51,137 bases of DNA from an uncultured Clostridia bacterium (GTDB lineage: Bacteria; Bacillota; Clostridia; Christensenellales; Borkfalkiaceae). Numbering within the stretch: position 1 is the stretch's first letter; every line of letters starts with the position of its first letter. The translations under genes and the position numbers were made by a program. Shown piece after piece: positions 33,275-41,191 of this stretch. The stretch is taken from NCBI GenBank assembly GCA_934254725.1, contig CAKQLR010000007.1, positions 1 to 51,137 of the forward strand. The letters are read 5' to 3'. The notes under the pieces were generated by a model. The model ran no database searches. It was not told the origin of the DNA and worked only from the letters and a program-made list of their open reading frames with translations.

Positions 33275-34825
33275 TTATTTTTCGATAAGGCTTTTGCCTG
33301 TCATTTCCGCGGGGATTTCCTCGCCCATAATAGTCAGAAGAGTGGGCGCGATGTCCGCCAAAATGCCGTGCGACAGCTTTACGTTTCTGAATTTTTCGTT
33401 TTCGCTTACAAGAATAAGCGGAACGGGGTTGGTGGTGTGAGCGGTGAACGGTTCGCCGTCCTCGGCAATCATCTTGTCCGCGTTGCCGTGGTCTGCCGTG
33501 ATAAGGCAGGAGCCGCCTTTTTTAAGAACCGCGTCTACGATTTTCTTCATGCAGGAGTCAACGGTGTCCACTGCCTTGACTGCAGCTTCCAGAACGCCGG
33601 TGTGTCCTACCATATCGCAGTTTGCGAAGTTAAGAATTATAACGTCGAACTTGTCGCTTGCTATTTCCTCAAGCACCTTATCGGTAACTTCGTACGCGCT
33701 CATTTCGGGCTGCAGATCGTACGTTGCAACCTTCGGGGAGGGAATTAAGTCTCTCTGTTCGTTTTCGTTCGGGGCTTCGACGCCGCCGTTGAAGAAGAAC
33801 GTTACATGTGCGTATTTTTCCGTTTCGGCAATCCTTAACTGAGTGTATCCTTTCTTTGAAAGATATTCGCCCAAAGTGTTTTTAAGGCTCTGCGGTTTAA
33901 ACGCTATGCGAACGTTCGTAAACGTTGCGTCGTAACGGGTAAAGCAAACGTAAGTGGGGTTTAAAAAGCCCGTTTTTCTCACAAAACCCGTAAATTCTTT
34001 CTCGCTGAACGCACGGGTGATTTCCCTTGCTCTGTCGGGGCGGAAGTTAAAGAAGATGATGGAATCTCCTTCTTCCACAAGCCCTATCGGTTTGCCGTTT
34101 TCGGTAACTTTTATAGGTAAAATAAACTCATCCGTAACGCCGTTTTTGTAGCTTTCCTCAATTGCCGTAACGGGGCATTCGGTTAAAACGCCCTGACCGA
34201 GCGTAAGCATATCGTAAGCTTTTTCAACCCTTTCCCAACGGTTATCTCTGTCCATAGCGTAGTATCTGCCGCAAACGGAAGCAATCTTGCCTACGCCGAG
34301 TTCTTGTGTTTTTTCGTAGAGCTCTTTAACGAATTCCACGCCGGAAGTGGGGGAAACGTCGCGCCCGTCCATAAAGCAATGAACGTAAACTTCCTTTGCT
34401 CCCTTTCTCTTGCAGAGTTCCAGAAGCCCGTAAAGATGGGTTATGTGGCTGTGAACGCCGCCGTTCGACAAAAGCCCGTAAAGGTGAACTTTTTTACCGT
34501 TCTTTATAGCCGTGTCGATAGCGTAATTCAAATCTTCGTTTTTGAAAAAGTCGCCGTCGTTGATTTCTTTCGTTATGCGGGTGAGTTCCTGATAAACAAT
34601 TCTGCCCGCGCCTATGTTGAGGTGACCAACCTCGCTGTTGCCCATCTGACCGTCGGGCAAGCCTACGTCAAGTCCGCTTGCGCCGAGAGTGGTGGACGGA
34701 TAGTTCTTCATGTATCCGTTTACGTTGGGGCTGCCGGAAATGTAGATTGCATTTCCCTTTGTTTCCTTATTTATACCGTAGCCGTCCATTATAAAAAGGC
34801 ATACCGGTCTTGTTTGCATTTTCAT
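33275..34825 (-). CDS. gpmI: Phosphoglycerate mutase, 2,3-bisphosphoglycerate-independent
   Basis: 516 residues. It interconverts 3- and 2-phosphoglycerate in glycolysis using two Mn2+. Seen: LFIMDGYGI, LPDGQMGNSEVGHLNIGAGR (active Ser in the GNSEVGH loop), VHCFMDGRDVSPTSG, FVNFRPDRAREI-like NFRPDRAREI, and ITADHGNADKM near the end. The ATG at 34825 follows AGGAGGA (34831-34837), so the longer ORF start (34858) is not used. It lies downstream of tpiA; the hairpin at 34928-34959 between them may reduce read-through. Confidence 0.96.
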   Translation of the reverse strand: MKMQTRPVCLFIMDGYGINKETKGNAIYISGSPNVNGYMKNYPSTTLGASGLDVGLPDGQMGNSEVGHLNIGAGRIVYQELTRITKEINDGDFFKNEDLNYAIDTAIKNGKKVHLYGLLSNGGVHSHITHLYGLLELCKRKGAKEVYVHCFMDGRDVSPTSGVEFVKELYEKTQELGVGKIASVCGRYYAMDRDNRWERVEKAYDMLTLGQGVLTECPVTAIEESYKNGVTDEFILPIKVTENGKPIGLVEEGDSIIFFNFRPDRAREITRAFSEKEFTGFVRKTGFLNPTYVCFTRYDATFTNVRIAFKPQSLKNTLGEYLSKKGYTQLRIAETEKYAHVTFFFNGGVEAPNENEQRDLIPSPKVATYDLQPEMSAYEVTDKVLEEIASDKFDVIILNFANCDMVGHTGVLEAAVKAVDTVDSCMKKIVDAVLKKGGSCLITADHGNADKMIAEDGEPFTAHTTNPVPLILVSENEKFRNVKLSHGILADIAPTLLTIMGEEIPAEMTGKSLIEK

Positions 34826-34927
34826 AGTCGTCCTCCTGAAAAGTACCTTTTTTCTCACGTTAAACGCCTTTTTTACCCGAATAGAGTTATTTGTTCCGAC
34901 CGTATTCGAAGCTTAAAGAGTTTATCG

Positions 34928-34959
34928 TAAAAAACGCGCAAGGGTAAATTGCGCGTTTT
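34928..34959 (-). terminator. Hairpin/terminator between tpiA and gpmI
   Basis: AAAACGCGCAA (34931-34941) pairs with TTGCGCGTTTT (34949-34959) with a 7-nt loop. On the - strand it runs into TTTTTTACG. It may terminate or attenuate the operon between tpiA and gpmI. Confidence 0.75.
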
Positions 34960-34980
34960 TCTGTTCGGCATTGCCGAAAA

Positions 34981-35721
34981 TTACATTTTAACTACGATGG
35001 AGAAATCTTCCGCCTTAAGAGAAGCGCCGCCGATAAGTCCGCCGTCGATTTCGGGCATACTCATAAGCTCGTGAGCGTTCTTTGCGTTCATGCTTCCGCC
35101 GTACTGAATTCTGATTTTTTCCGCGCATTTGGGGCAGAAGTTTTCAGCTATAACCTTTCTTATATAGCCGATGGTTTCGTTAGCTTGGTCTGCGGTAGCG
35201 GTCTTGCCGGTGCCGATGGCCCAGATGGGTTCATATGCGATGATGACGCTTGAAAGAGCTTCAACGTCCTTAAGACCTTCGACAACCTGTTTTTTAAGAA
35301 CTTCTTCCGTCTTACCGGTTTCTCTTTCTTCAAAAGTTTCGCCTACGCAAACGATAGGTTTAAGCCCTTTTTCCAAAGCGGTAAGCGTTCTCTTGTTTAC
35401 GGTTTCGTCGGTTTCGCCGAAGTACTGTCTTCTTTCGCTGTGACCGATAATAACGTATTCGACGCCTGCTTCCAAAAGCATATCCGCGGAAATTTCACCG
35501 GTGAAAGCGCCGTGGTCTGCAAAGTGAACGTTCTGCGCGCCTACGTGAATGTTGCTGCCTTTAGCGGCTTCAACAACTGCATTTATATCGGTAAAAGGAA
35601 CGCATACGACAACGTCGCACTCTGCGTCTTTAACAAGGGGCTTCAAAGCGTTGACAAGTTCTTTTGCTTCCGCCTGAGTCTTATTCATCTTCCAGTTTCC
35701 TGCAATGATAGGTTTTCTCAT
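34981..35721 (-). CDS. tpiA: Triosephosphate isomerase
   Basis: 246 residues. It interconverts dihydroxyacetone phosphate and glyceraldehyde 3-phosphate. Seen: GNWKMNKT (catalytic Lys), IIGHSERRQYFGETD (catalytic His), AYEPIWAIGTGKTA (catalytic Glu, loop 6) and YGGSMNAKNAHELM with GLIGGASL. The ribosome site GGAGA is 6 bases before ATG 35721. It is between pgk and gpmI in the glycolytic gene group. Confidence 0.97.
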   Translation of the reverse strand: MRKPIIAGNWKMNKTQAEAKELVNALKPLVKDAECDVVVCVPFTDINAVVEAAKGSNIHVGAQNVHFADHGAFTGEISADMLLEAGVEYVIIGHSERRQYFGETDETVNKRTLTALEKGLKPIVCVGETFEERETGKTEEVLKKQVVEGLKDVEALSSVIIAYEPIWAIGTGKTATADQANETIGYIRKVIAENFCPKCAEKIRIQYGGSMNAKNAHELMSMPEIDGGLIGGASLKAEDFSIVVKM

Positions 35722-35794
35722 AATAATCTCCTATGGCTTACTGCCATAAAAATGTGTTTAACGCGCGTTTTACGGCGCTTTTTGTTTTTTATTT

Positions 35795-35823
35795 GTGCGG
35801 GCAAAATAATTTTTCGCCCGCAA
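35795..35823. other. Inverted repeat between pgk and tpiA
   Basis: TGCGGGC and GCCCGCA arms around a 13-nt loop. The T-run on the - strand is weak, so it may be an mRNA processing or stability hairpin rather than a terminator. Confidence 0.4.
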
Positions 35824-35840
35824 CCGATGTGAAAATTCTG

Positions 35841-37157
35841 TTAGTTTTTCTCGTTAAGGCAAGCGATGCCGGGGAGAACTTTGCCTTCGAAGAGTTCGAG
35901 CGAAGCGCCGCCGCCGGTGGAAATGTGGGTCATCTTATCTGCAAAGCCGAGCTGGGTTACTGCCGCCGCGCTGTCGCCGCCGCCGATAATCGTGGTGGTA
36001 TTTTCGGCCTCTGCCATAGCCTTTGCAACTGCAAAAGTACCTTTTGCGAGAACGGGGTTTTCAAACACGCCCATAGGACCGTTCCAGATAACGGTCTTTG
36101 CGTTTTTGATTTCGTTTGCGAAAAGTTCAGCGGTCTTGGGACCGATATCCAAGCCCATCATATCCGCGGGGATCTTATCCGCGTCTACGACCTTAACTTC
36201 GACGGGGGCGTCGATGGGGTTCGGGAAGTCTTTGGTGATGGTGGTATCGATGGGGAGAAGAAGCTTTTTGCCGAGCTTTTCCGCTTTTTCCATCATCTCT
36301 TTGCAGTAGCCGAGCTTCTCGTCGTCAACGAGGGAAGTGCCTACTTCGAAACCTCTCGCTTTCTGGAAGGTGTAAGCCATGCCGCCGCCGATGATCAAGG
36401 TGTCACATTTTTCGAGAAGGTTGTTGATAACGTTGAGCTTGTCCGCAACTTTCGCGCCGCCGAGAATTGCAACGAACGGACGAACGGGGTGTTCGAGGGC
36501 GTCTGCCATAACCGAGAGTTCTTTTTCGATCAGGAAGCCGCAAACCGCCGTTTTAACAAAGCCGTATTCTACGATAGCCGCAGTGGTGGCATGCGAACGG
36601 TGTGCCGTGCCGAAAGCGTCGTTAACGTAAACGTCGCAGTAGGAAGCGAGCTTTTTGCAAAGAGCTTCGTCTCTGCCTTCTTCGCCTGCTTCGAAACGGG
36701 TGTTTTCGAGAAGCGCTACTTCGCCGTCTTTAAGGGAAGCGACTACCGCGTCCGCAGAAGGACCTACAACGTCGGTAGCGAACTTAACTTCTTTGCCGAG
36801 CTTTTCGGAAAGTTTTTCGGCAACGGGTTTAAGCGTGAATTTTTTAGCGTCGCCGAGAGCCTTTTTTAAAGCGGCTTCTTTAGCTTCCGCGCGTTCGTTT
36901 TCGGGGAGCGCTTCGATAGCTTTCTTTTCCTTTTTGTTAAGACCGAAGCCGGGTGTGAAAATGTTGTGGGGTTTTCCCATATGCGAGCAAAGTATAACTT
37001 TTGCGCCGTGCTCCATAAGATACTTAATGGTGGGAAGTGCGCCGTTAATTCTGGTTTCGTCGGTAATAACGCCGTCCTTCATAGGAACGTTAAAATCAAC
37101 TCTTACAAGGCATCTTTTGCCTTTTACGTCAATATCCTTTACTGTAAGTTTGTTCAT
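35841..37157 (-). CDS. pgk: Phosphoglycerate kinase with an insertion
   Basis: 438 residues. It moves phosphate from 1,3-bisphosphoglycerate to ADP. Seen: KRCLVRVDFNVPMKDG, SHMGKPHN, HRSHATTAAIVE, AILGGAKVADK, IWNGPMGVFE and the terminal IIGGGDSAAAV ... HISTGGGASLE. The usual length is ~395-415; about 30-35 extra residues lie at ~57-95 (a Lys/Glu/Ala-rich helix, EKKAIEALPENERAEAKEAA) just before the KPVAEKLSEKLG segment. ATG 37157 follows AAAGGAGA; the longer 37184 start lacks a site. It has its own promoter (37190-37218), and no gapA is in front of it. Confidence 0.96.
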   Translation of the reverse strand: MNKLTVKDIDVKGKRCLVRVDFNVPMKDGVITDETRINGALPTIKYLMEHGAKVILCSHMGKPHNIFTPGFGLNKKEKKAIEALPENERAEAKEAALKKALGDAKKFTLKPVAEKLSEKLGKEVKFATDVVGPSADAVVASLKDGEVALLENTRFEAGEEGRDEALCKKLASYCDVYVNDAFGTAHRSHATTAAIVEYGFVKTAVCGFLIEKELSVMADALEHPVRPFVAILGGAKVADKLNVINNLLEKCDTLIIGGGMAYTFQKARGFEVGTSLVDDEKLGYCKEMMEKAEKLGKKLLLPIDTTITKDFPNPIDAPVEVKVVDADKIPADMMGLDIGPKTAELFANEIKNAKTVIWNGPMGVFENPVLAKGTFAVAKAMAEAENTTTIIGGGDSAAAVTQLGFADKMTHISTGGGASLELFEGKVLPGIACLNEKN

Positions 37158-37189
37158 AAGAATATCTCCTTTCTTTTTATCCACTATGT

Positions 37190-37218
37190 ATAATACACTT
37201 TTTATAATTAAATGTCAA
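37190..37218 (-). promoter_or_regulatory. Promoter of pgk and the glycolytic operon
   Basis: On the - strand TTGACA (37213-37218), 17 bp, TATTAT (37190-37195), about 30 nt before the pgk ATG. Confidence 0.85.
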
Positions 37219-37219
37219 G

Positions 37220-37795
37220 CACGGAAACACTGCCCGCGAAAATCCCGTTTGTTTTTTTACAGCGGTGGCGCAAACGCCCCTGTTGAATATCCGAGTTTGT
37301 CGGAGAGGTGAGTTGCTCACTGCCGCTTTCGGTGTTTGGTGTATGGTGGGTATATGGTGAGGTAGGTAAAAAGGTGCTGTCGCCACAGGAGACGCAAACG
37401 CCACAGGCAGTGTACCACTGCGGGTAAGTATCTTAAGTGTAGCAAACGCCACTATTATGTATCCGAGTTTGTCGGAGAGGGGAGTTTCTTGCTTCCGCTT
37501 TCGGTGTTTGGTGATATTTAATGTAAAAATTTTTTTCTCTCCCGATATTAGTCAAAGGCGATTGTAATTAGCTGCGGAGCAAATTGAGGTCGTTTCTTAT
37601 TCCCTAAGGATGGGAAATGGAAAACCTGAGTGGCAACTTTCTTTTGTACTTGGTAAAATTGTGGTTAAATTCCGCGGCAGGAAAATAAAAAAGCCCGTAT
37701 TTCGCACAGGAAACGGAGCTTTTTGTTTGTTATTTGTTTTGTAAAAGCCGCAGTGGCTTTCAAAGTTTTAGCCGCATTGTTTCTTAATTTTCATA
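37220..37795. repeat. Gene-poor patch with a dispersed repeat family
   Basis: No believable gene in ~575 bp. It holds two direct copies (37288-37341 and 37460-37513) with TATCCGAGTTTGTCGGAGAGG and CCGCTTTCGGTGTTTGGTG, a GCAAACGCC core next to each, and an imperfect hairpin GCAGTGTACCACTGC at 37407-37421. The same pieces, inverted, appear at 44725-45085. This looks like a short dispersed repeat of the genome. Confidence 0.6.
37688..37726 (-). terminator. Terminator of the small ORF pair
   Basis: AAAAAGC/CCGT and ACGG/GCTTTTT arms (37688-37699 with 37713-37724) around a loop; the - strand continues with T-rich sequence. Follows the small ORF that ends at 37796. Confidence 0.6.
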
Positions 37796-38044
37796 TTACT
37801 CTCCTGTAAAAAACTTAATATCTCGTTTATTTATCTTTGCCCAAGCAACAATAGGTTTAACAGTTAAGAACTGTGACGTCTCTTTGTCATATCTACAAGA
37901 TATTATATCGCCGAGCTTAGTTATACAAAGATAATTACCACTCTTTGTAGGTGCTTCTTTCTCGTATCTGTGAAACAAATAAGCTACTCTTAACTTGTCA
38001 AACTCTACAACGTCATCAATCGTCAAAGTCGTATTCGGCATCAT
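37796..38044 (-). CDS. Small DUF551-like protein
   Basis: 82 residues from ATG 38044, which follows a fine ribosome site GGGAGGAG (38052-38059) seven bases away. The sequence has an EAPTKSGNYLCITK motif and then a VKPIVAWAKI segment, a P-x-K-S-G-x-Y-L-C-I and V-x-W pattern like DUF551-type proteins seen on phages and mobile DNA. The upstream ORF has the same motif, so the two are related. Function unknown. Confidence 0.6.
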   Translation of the reverse strand: MMPNTTLTIDDVVEFDKLRVAYLFHRYEKEAPTKSGNYLCITKLGDIISCRYDKETSQFLTVKPIVAWAKINKRDIKFFTGE

Positions 38045-38225
38045 ACTTATGCTCCTCCCTTGCATCGCAATCTACAAAAGACTGTACTATTGCTTGTGGA
38101 AACTCAGCCCAACCTACAACGTGTATAGCGTGCGAGGTATCTGTCATAGCATCGTACATATTAAATAATTTATGTTTTGCAGAATAATGTGTATACAGTA
38201 AATAATTGTGCTGTGTTATACACAA
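38016..38225 (-). CDS. DUF551-like protein fragment, start uncertain
   Basis: At least 69 residues with YLCITQHNYLLYTHY and AIHVVGWAEFP. The homologous RIPEKSGDY part is encoded just upstream (38226-38252), before the only possible start (TTG 38225), and the open frame runs back into the ppx 3' end without an ATG. So the gene is probably 5'-truncated by a deletion or fusion with the ppx end. It overlaps the next small gene by 29 bp. Confidence 0.45.
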   Translation of the reverse strand: MCITQHNYLLYTHYSAKHKLFNMYDAMTDTSHAIHVVGWAEFPQAIVQSFVDCDAREEHKYDAEYDFDD

Positions 38226-38260
38226 ATAGTCGCCACTCTTCTCGGGAATACGAAAACCGA

Positions 38261-39775
38261 TTACAGTATTTCGAGGTTCTTCTTGAAAATTCTCTTGAAG
38301 TCCGCAGACGTATTGAGTGCGTCCTTTATTTCAAGCGAAGCGTCGCCGTCTACTTCCGTTTTCATAATAACGCTGTCGCCGAGGACGTCGCAATTAAGAC
38401 CGCTTACGCAGCCGGACATACTTCTGTCAAGGCTTTCCGCAATGTGAAGCATAATACCCAGCTTTCTTATCGCTTCAAGGTCGTCTTCTGTAATATATTC
38501 TTTATATTTAGCCCAATCGCTCATATTGAAGTCGTCGCTCTTGTACGCTATGCAAACGAAAGAAGCAAGGACTATTTCTCTGTGCGTTATTCCGTACAGG
38601 TGGGAATTGAGAATAATGTAAGCGCTGTGTTTATGATAATCGTAATATTTAACCGTTTCGCCCGAATCGTGAAGGGTTGCCGCAACTTTTAAGATTTTTA
38701 GGTACTGCCTCGGGAATTTATGAAGCACGCGGAGCTGTTTGAAGAGCTGAACGGACAAATTCACAACGTGTTCCACGTGTTTCTGATTGCATCTGTAATA
38801 CTTTACGAGTATGCCGAGGGAGTAACCCAGAACGTCGCTTATCGGTTTTTCGATGGTAGATGGCATAGCGTAGTTAAACATAATGCCTTCGCGCAGTCCG
38901 CAAGCGGAAACGGTGAACTTTGAGAAGTTAAGATGCTTCATAAACGCGTTTATGATAGCGAGAGCCGCGGGTAAAATATCCGCGCGGGAGGAGGAAATGC
39001 CCCTGATTCTCTTTTTCTTATCGAGTTCCATAGAACGGATTTTTTCATAAATATCCGTATATTCTTCCGCTTCGATGGGGTAGTTGTGGATAAGGCTGAG
39101 CGGGGACTTTTTGATCATTTTGTTGATCTTCGCAACCGTTCTGAAAGAACCGCCCACGCCGATGAACTGCGTTTCGGGGTCTATATCCTTAAGCCACTCG
39201 AACTGCTTTAACTGTTCGAGGAAGAATTCTTCTATTTTCTCCGTCTGTTCCTTTGGAGAAAGACCGTCGCCCGAAAACAACTCGGTAAGCGTTACACTGC
39301 CGAACGGCAACGTTTCGTAAGCAAGAAGATTTCTCCTGTTGTAATAAACGATTTTCGTGCTGCCGCCGCCTATTTCGAGGATTATCCCCTTGGGAACGTC
39401 CATCGTGTTGATAACGCCCCTGTAAACGTAAGTCGCTTCTTCTTCCGCCGAAAGCACGCGAAGCTTAATGCCGCAGTTTGCGGATACTTCCTCGAGGAAA
39501 CTCCTCTGATTTTTCGCTCTGCGAACCGCAGCCGTCGCAACGGCGATAATACGCTCTATCTGATACGCGTCGCAAAGTTTGCGGAACATCTTTATCGTTT
39601 TAATCGTTTCGGCAATGCGCGCGGGCTTTAAAAAACCATCGCGCTCCATATCCTTGCCGAGCCTTACGCTCTCTTTAAGTTGGTCGATTACCATAAAATG
39701 ACCGTCGCCCAACATTTCGACGACTACGAGTCTCGCACTGTTCGAACCCAAGTCGATAATGCCGATTCTTTCCAA
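38261..39775 (-). CDS. ppx: Exopolyphosphatase / Ppx-GppA family phosphatase
   Basis: 504 residues. It hydrolyses polyphosphate or pppGpp. The actin-like ASKHA fold has IGIIDLGSNSARLVVVEM and GIILEIGGGSTKIV (phosphate loops) and the N-terminal half ends in VGGSFRTVAKI. The C-terminal half has an HD-type domain with LHDSGETVKYYDYHKHSAYII (HD residues). Start choice: TTG 39775, seven bases after AAGAGGTG (39783-39790); the longer GTG start has no site. A TGATATAAT extended -10 lies at 39861-39869, with an ~80-nt leader that forms an ACCCG/CGGGT hairpin. Confidence 0.9.
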   Translation of the reverse strand: MERIGIIDLGSNSARLVVVEMLGDGHFMVIDQLKESVRLGKDMERDGFLKPARIAETIKTIKMFRKLCDAYQIERIIAVATAAVRRAKNQRSFLEEVSANCGIKLRVLSAEEEATYVYRGVINTMDVPKGIILEIGGGSTKIVYYNRRNLLAYETLPFGSVTLTELFSGDGLSPKEQTEKIEEFFLEQLKQFEWLKDIDPETQFIGVGGSFRTVAKINKMIKKSPLSLIHNYPIEAEEYTDIYEKIRSMELDKKKRIRGISSSRADILPAALAIINAFMKHLNFSKFTVSACGLREGIMFNYAMPSTIEKPISDVLGYSLGILVKYYRCNQKHVEHVVNLSVQLFKQLRVLHKFPRQYLKILKVAATLHDSGETVKYYDYHKHSAYIILNSHLYGITHREIVLASFVCIAYKSDDFNMSDWAKYKEYITEDDLEAIRKLGIMLHIAESLDRSMSGCVSGLNCDVLGDSVIMKTEVDGDASLEIKDALNTSADFKRIFKKNLEIL

Positions 39776-39782
39776 AAAATTA

Positions 39783-39790
39783 CACCTCTT
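39783..39790 (-). promoter_or_regulatory. Ribosome binding site that sets a TTG start for ppx
   Basis: AAGAGGTG on the - strand, seven bases before TTG 39775. Confidence 0.7.
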
Positions 39791-39860
39791 TATTTGTTTC
39801 ACCGATTTATATTAGTCATCGCACCCGAAGCGGGTTGCGCCTGTTTCTCAGCGTACAAGC

Positions 39861-39869
39861 ATTATATCA
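39861..39869 (-). promoter_or_regulatory. Extended -10 promoter of ppx
   Basis: TGATATAAT on the - strand (TATAAT 39861-39866 with TG one base upstream). No good -35. Confidence 0.55.
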
Positions 39870-40097
39870 TAAGAAAGAAAAATTTGGTAGATGTTTTTTG
39901 TTTTTTTGTGCAATTTTTTTAAAAATTTTTTAAACTCGCCTTGAAATTTCGGTTTTATGGATATTTTTTGGAAAATTTCAATATTTTGCAGTGTTTTTTG
40001 AAAGTAAATGCGCCGACAAACTGCACAAATTTCCCGTTTTGAGGATTATTCTACAAACTTGTTTTGATATTTTTTAACACGATTCTTTTCTAAAATT
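39870..40097. other. AT-rich intergenic region
   Basis: About 230 bp, very AT-rich with long T-runs. No ORF with ribosome site and no strong hairpin recognised. Confidence 0.4.
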
Positions 40098-40475
40098 TTA
40101 TTTTACGCGTTTTTTTACAAGTTTGTCCGTGAAAAATTGCAACACGGACAGCAATATGAGGAAGCCGCCGAAAACACGCCCGAGCGTTTCGCCGCTCACG
40201 AAAGAGGCGATATAAGCGTAGCACGCAGAAAAAGCCGCGCCGGGTAAAATCATATACAAAAGTCCGTCTGTATCTACAAGCTTGTTCTTTATATGAAAGA
40301 ATAGCGCGACCGCCGCCATCGGAATAAACGCAACGAGATTAACCGCCTGCGCCGTGTGCTGAGAAACTCCGCCGAAAAGGGTAAGCGCGGGTATAAGAAT
40401 TGTTCCGCCGCCCATGCCCATTCCTCCGATAACGCCCGAAAACAATCCGGCAACCGCATACAACAAATACTTCAT
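40098..40475 (-). CDS. Half-size TauE/SafE (TSUP) transporter protein 1
   Basis: 125 residues, three or four helices, starting MKYLLYAVAGLFSGVIGGMGMGGGTILIP, the Gly-rich signature of the sulfite/sulfonate exporter family. Normal members are ~250-300 residues with two repeats of this unit; here a single repeat is one gene. The ATG at 40475 follows GGTG. The next gene (40587) encodes the other half, so both may form a heterodimer. Substrate unknown. Confidence 0.7.
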   Translation of the reverse strand: MKYLLYAVAGLFSGVIGGMGMGGGTILIPALTLFGGVSQHTAQAVNLVAFIPMAAVALFFHIKNKLVDTDGLLYMILPGAAFSACYAYIASFVSGETLGRVFGGFLILLSVLQFFTDKLVKKRVK

Positions 40476-40586
40476 TTTATCACCCTGGAAAAGATATGTA
40501 CGGAACAAAACTTTTTCCGGCAGCGCGAAAGCACCCATTTGCCATCGAAAAACCGCCTAAAACAAACGTTATCCTATAAAATCGAA

Positions 40587-41036
40587 TTAAAAAAACAACA
40601 ACTTTACGCCCGCCGCGAACATTACCGCCGCAAAGATTTTCGTAAGAAGCGAACCCGAAATCTTCTTTAAAATCAGCGCGCCGATTGCCCCTCCGGCAAT
40701 AACTCCCAAGCCGGCGGCCAGCCCTACCGAAAAAGAAAACTTGCCGAAAGACGCGTAGATAAATCCGCTTATAACGGATATCGGAAGTATTACGAGCAAA
40801 GCCGTGGCGTGCGCTCTTCTCGGCTCCCGCCCGAGCAAAAAAACGAGCATAGGCACCACTATCATTCCTCCGCCTCCTCCGAAAAACCCGTTCGCTATCC
40901 CCGTGCAAATACCCGTAACGGCGAGAAGTATCTTTTCTCTTATAAACTCCGCGTCGGAAACGCTCTGTTTCCCGTCGTTGTCCGCCCCGACGTTTTTTCC
41001 GTCGGCAAGTCGATTGTTTTTAAGTAAATTATTCAT
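40587..41036 (-). CDS. Half-size TauE/SafE (TSUP) transporter protein 2
   Basis: 149 residues. After a charged N-terminal ~30 residues there are four helices with VTGICTGIANGFFGGGGGMIVVPMLV and REPRRAHATALLVILPIS, the same TSUP signature as protein 1. It starts the pair; the two halves lie 110 bp apart on the same strand. No strong ribosome site before the ATG. Confidence 0.7.
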   Translation of the reverse strand: MNNLLKNNRLADGKNVGADNDGKQSVSDAEFIREKILLAVTGICTGIANGFFGGGGGMIVVPMLVFLLGREPRRAHATALLVILPISVISGFIYASFGKFSFSVGLAAGLGVIAGGAIGALILKKISGSLLTKIFAAVMFAAGVKLLFF

Positions 41037-41125
41037 TTTGAAATACCGTGTACCCGAATATTATTCCTCAAAATCAAAAAATTATGGAAAAAAGCGAAAA
41101 AATTGCGAAACGCGGTAAAAATGCG

Positions 41126-41154
41126 TTGATTATTTCGTTTAAATATTATATAAT
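41126..41154 (+). promoter_or_regulatory. Promoter of the large surface protein gene
   Basis: TTGATT (41126-41131), 17 bp, TATAAT (41149-41154). The start would be about 30 nt before the ATG at 41192; AAGGTGG is its ribosome site. Confidence 0.85.
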
Positions 41155-41191
41155 AGACGGGTATAAAATAAACACTTAATAAGGTGGCTTT

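Noticed and set aside
35733..36869. 378-residue + strand ORF opposite pgk
   Set aside because: Antisense shadow of a certain glycolytic gene; no family motif.
37220..37795. CRISPR array
   Set aside because: Only two degenerate direct copies with unequal spacing; no cas gene and no regular spacers.
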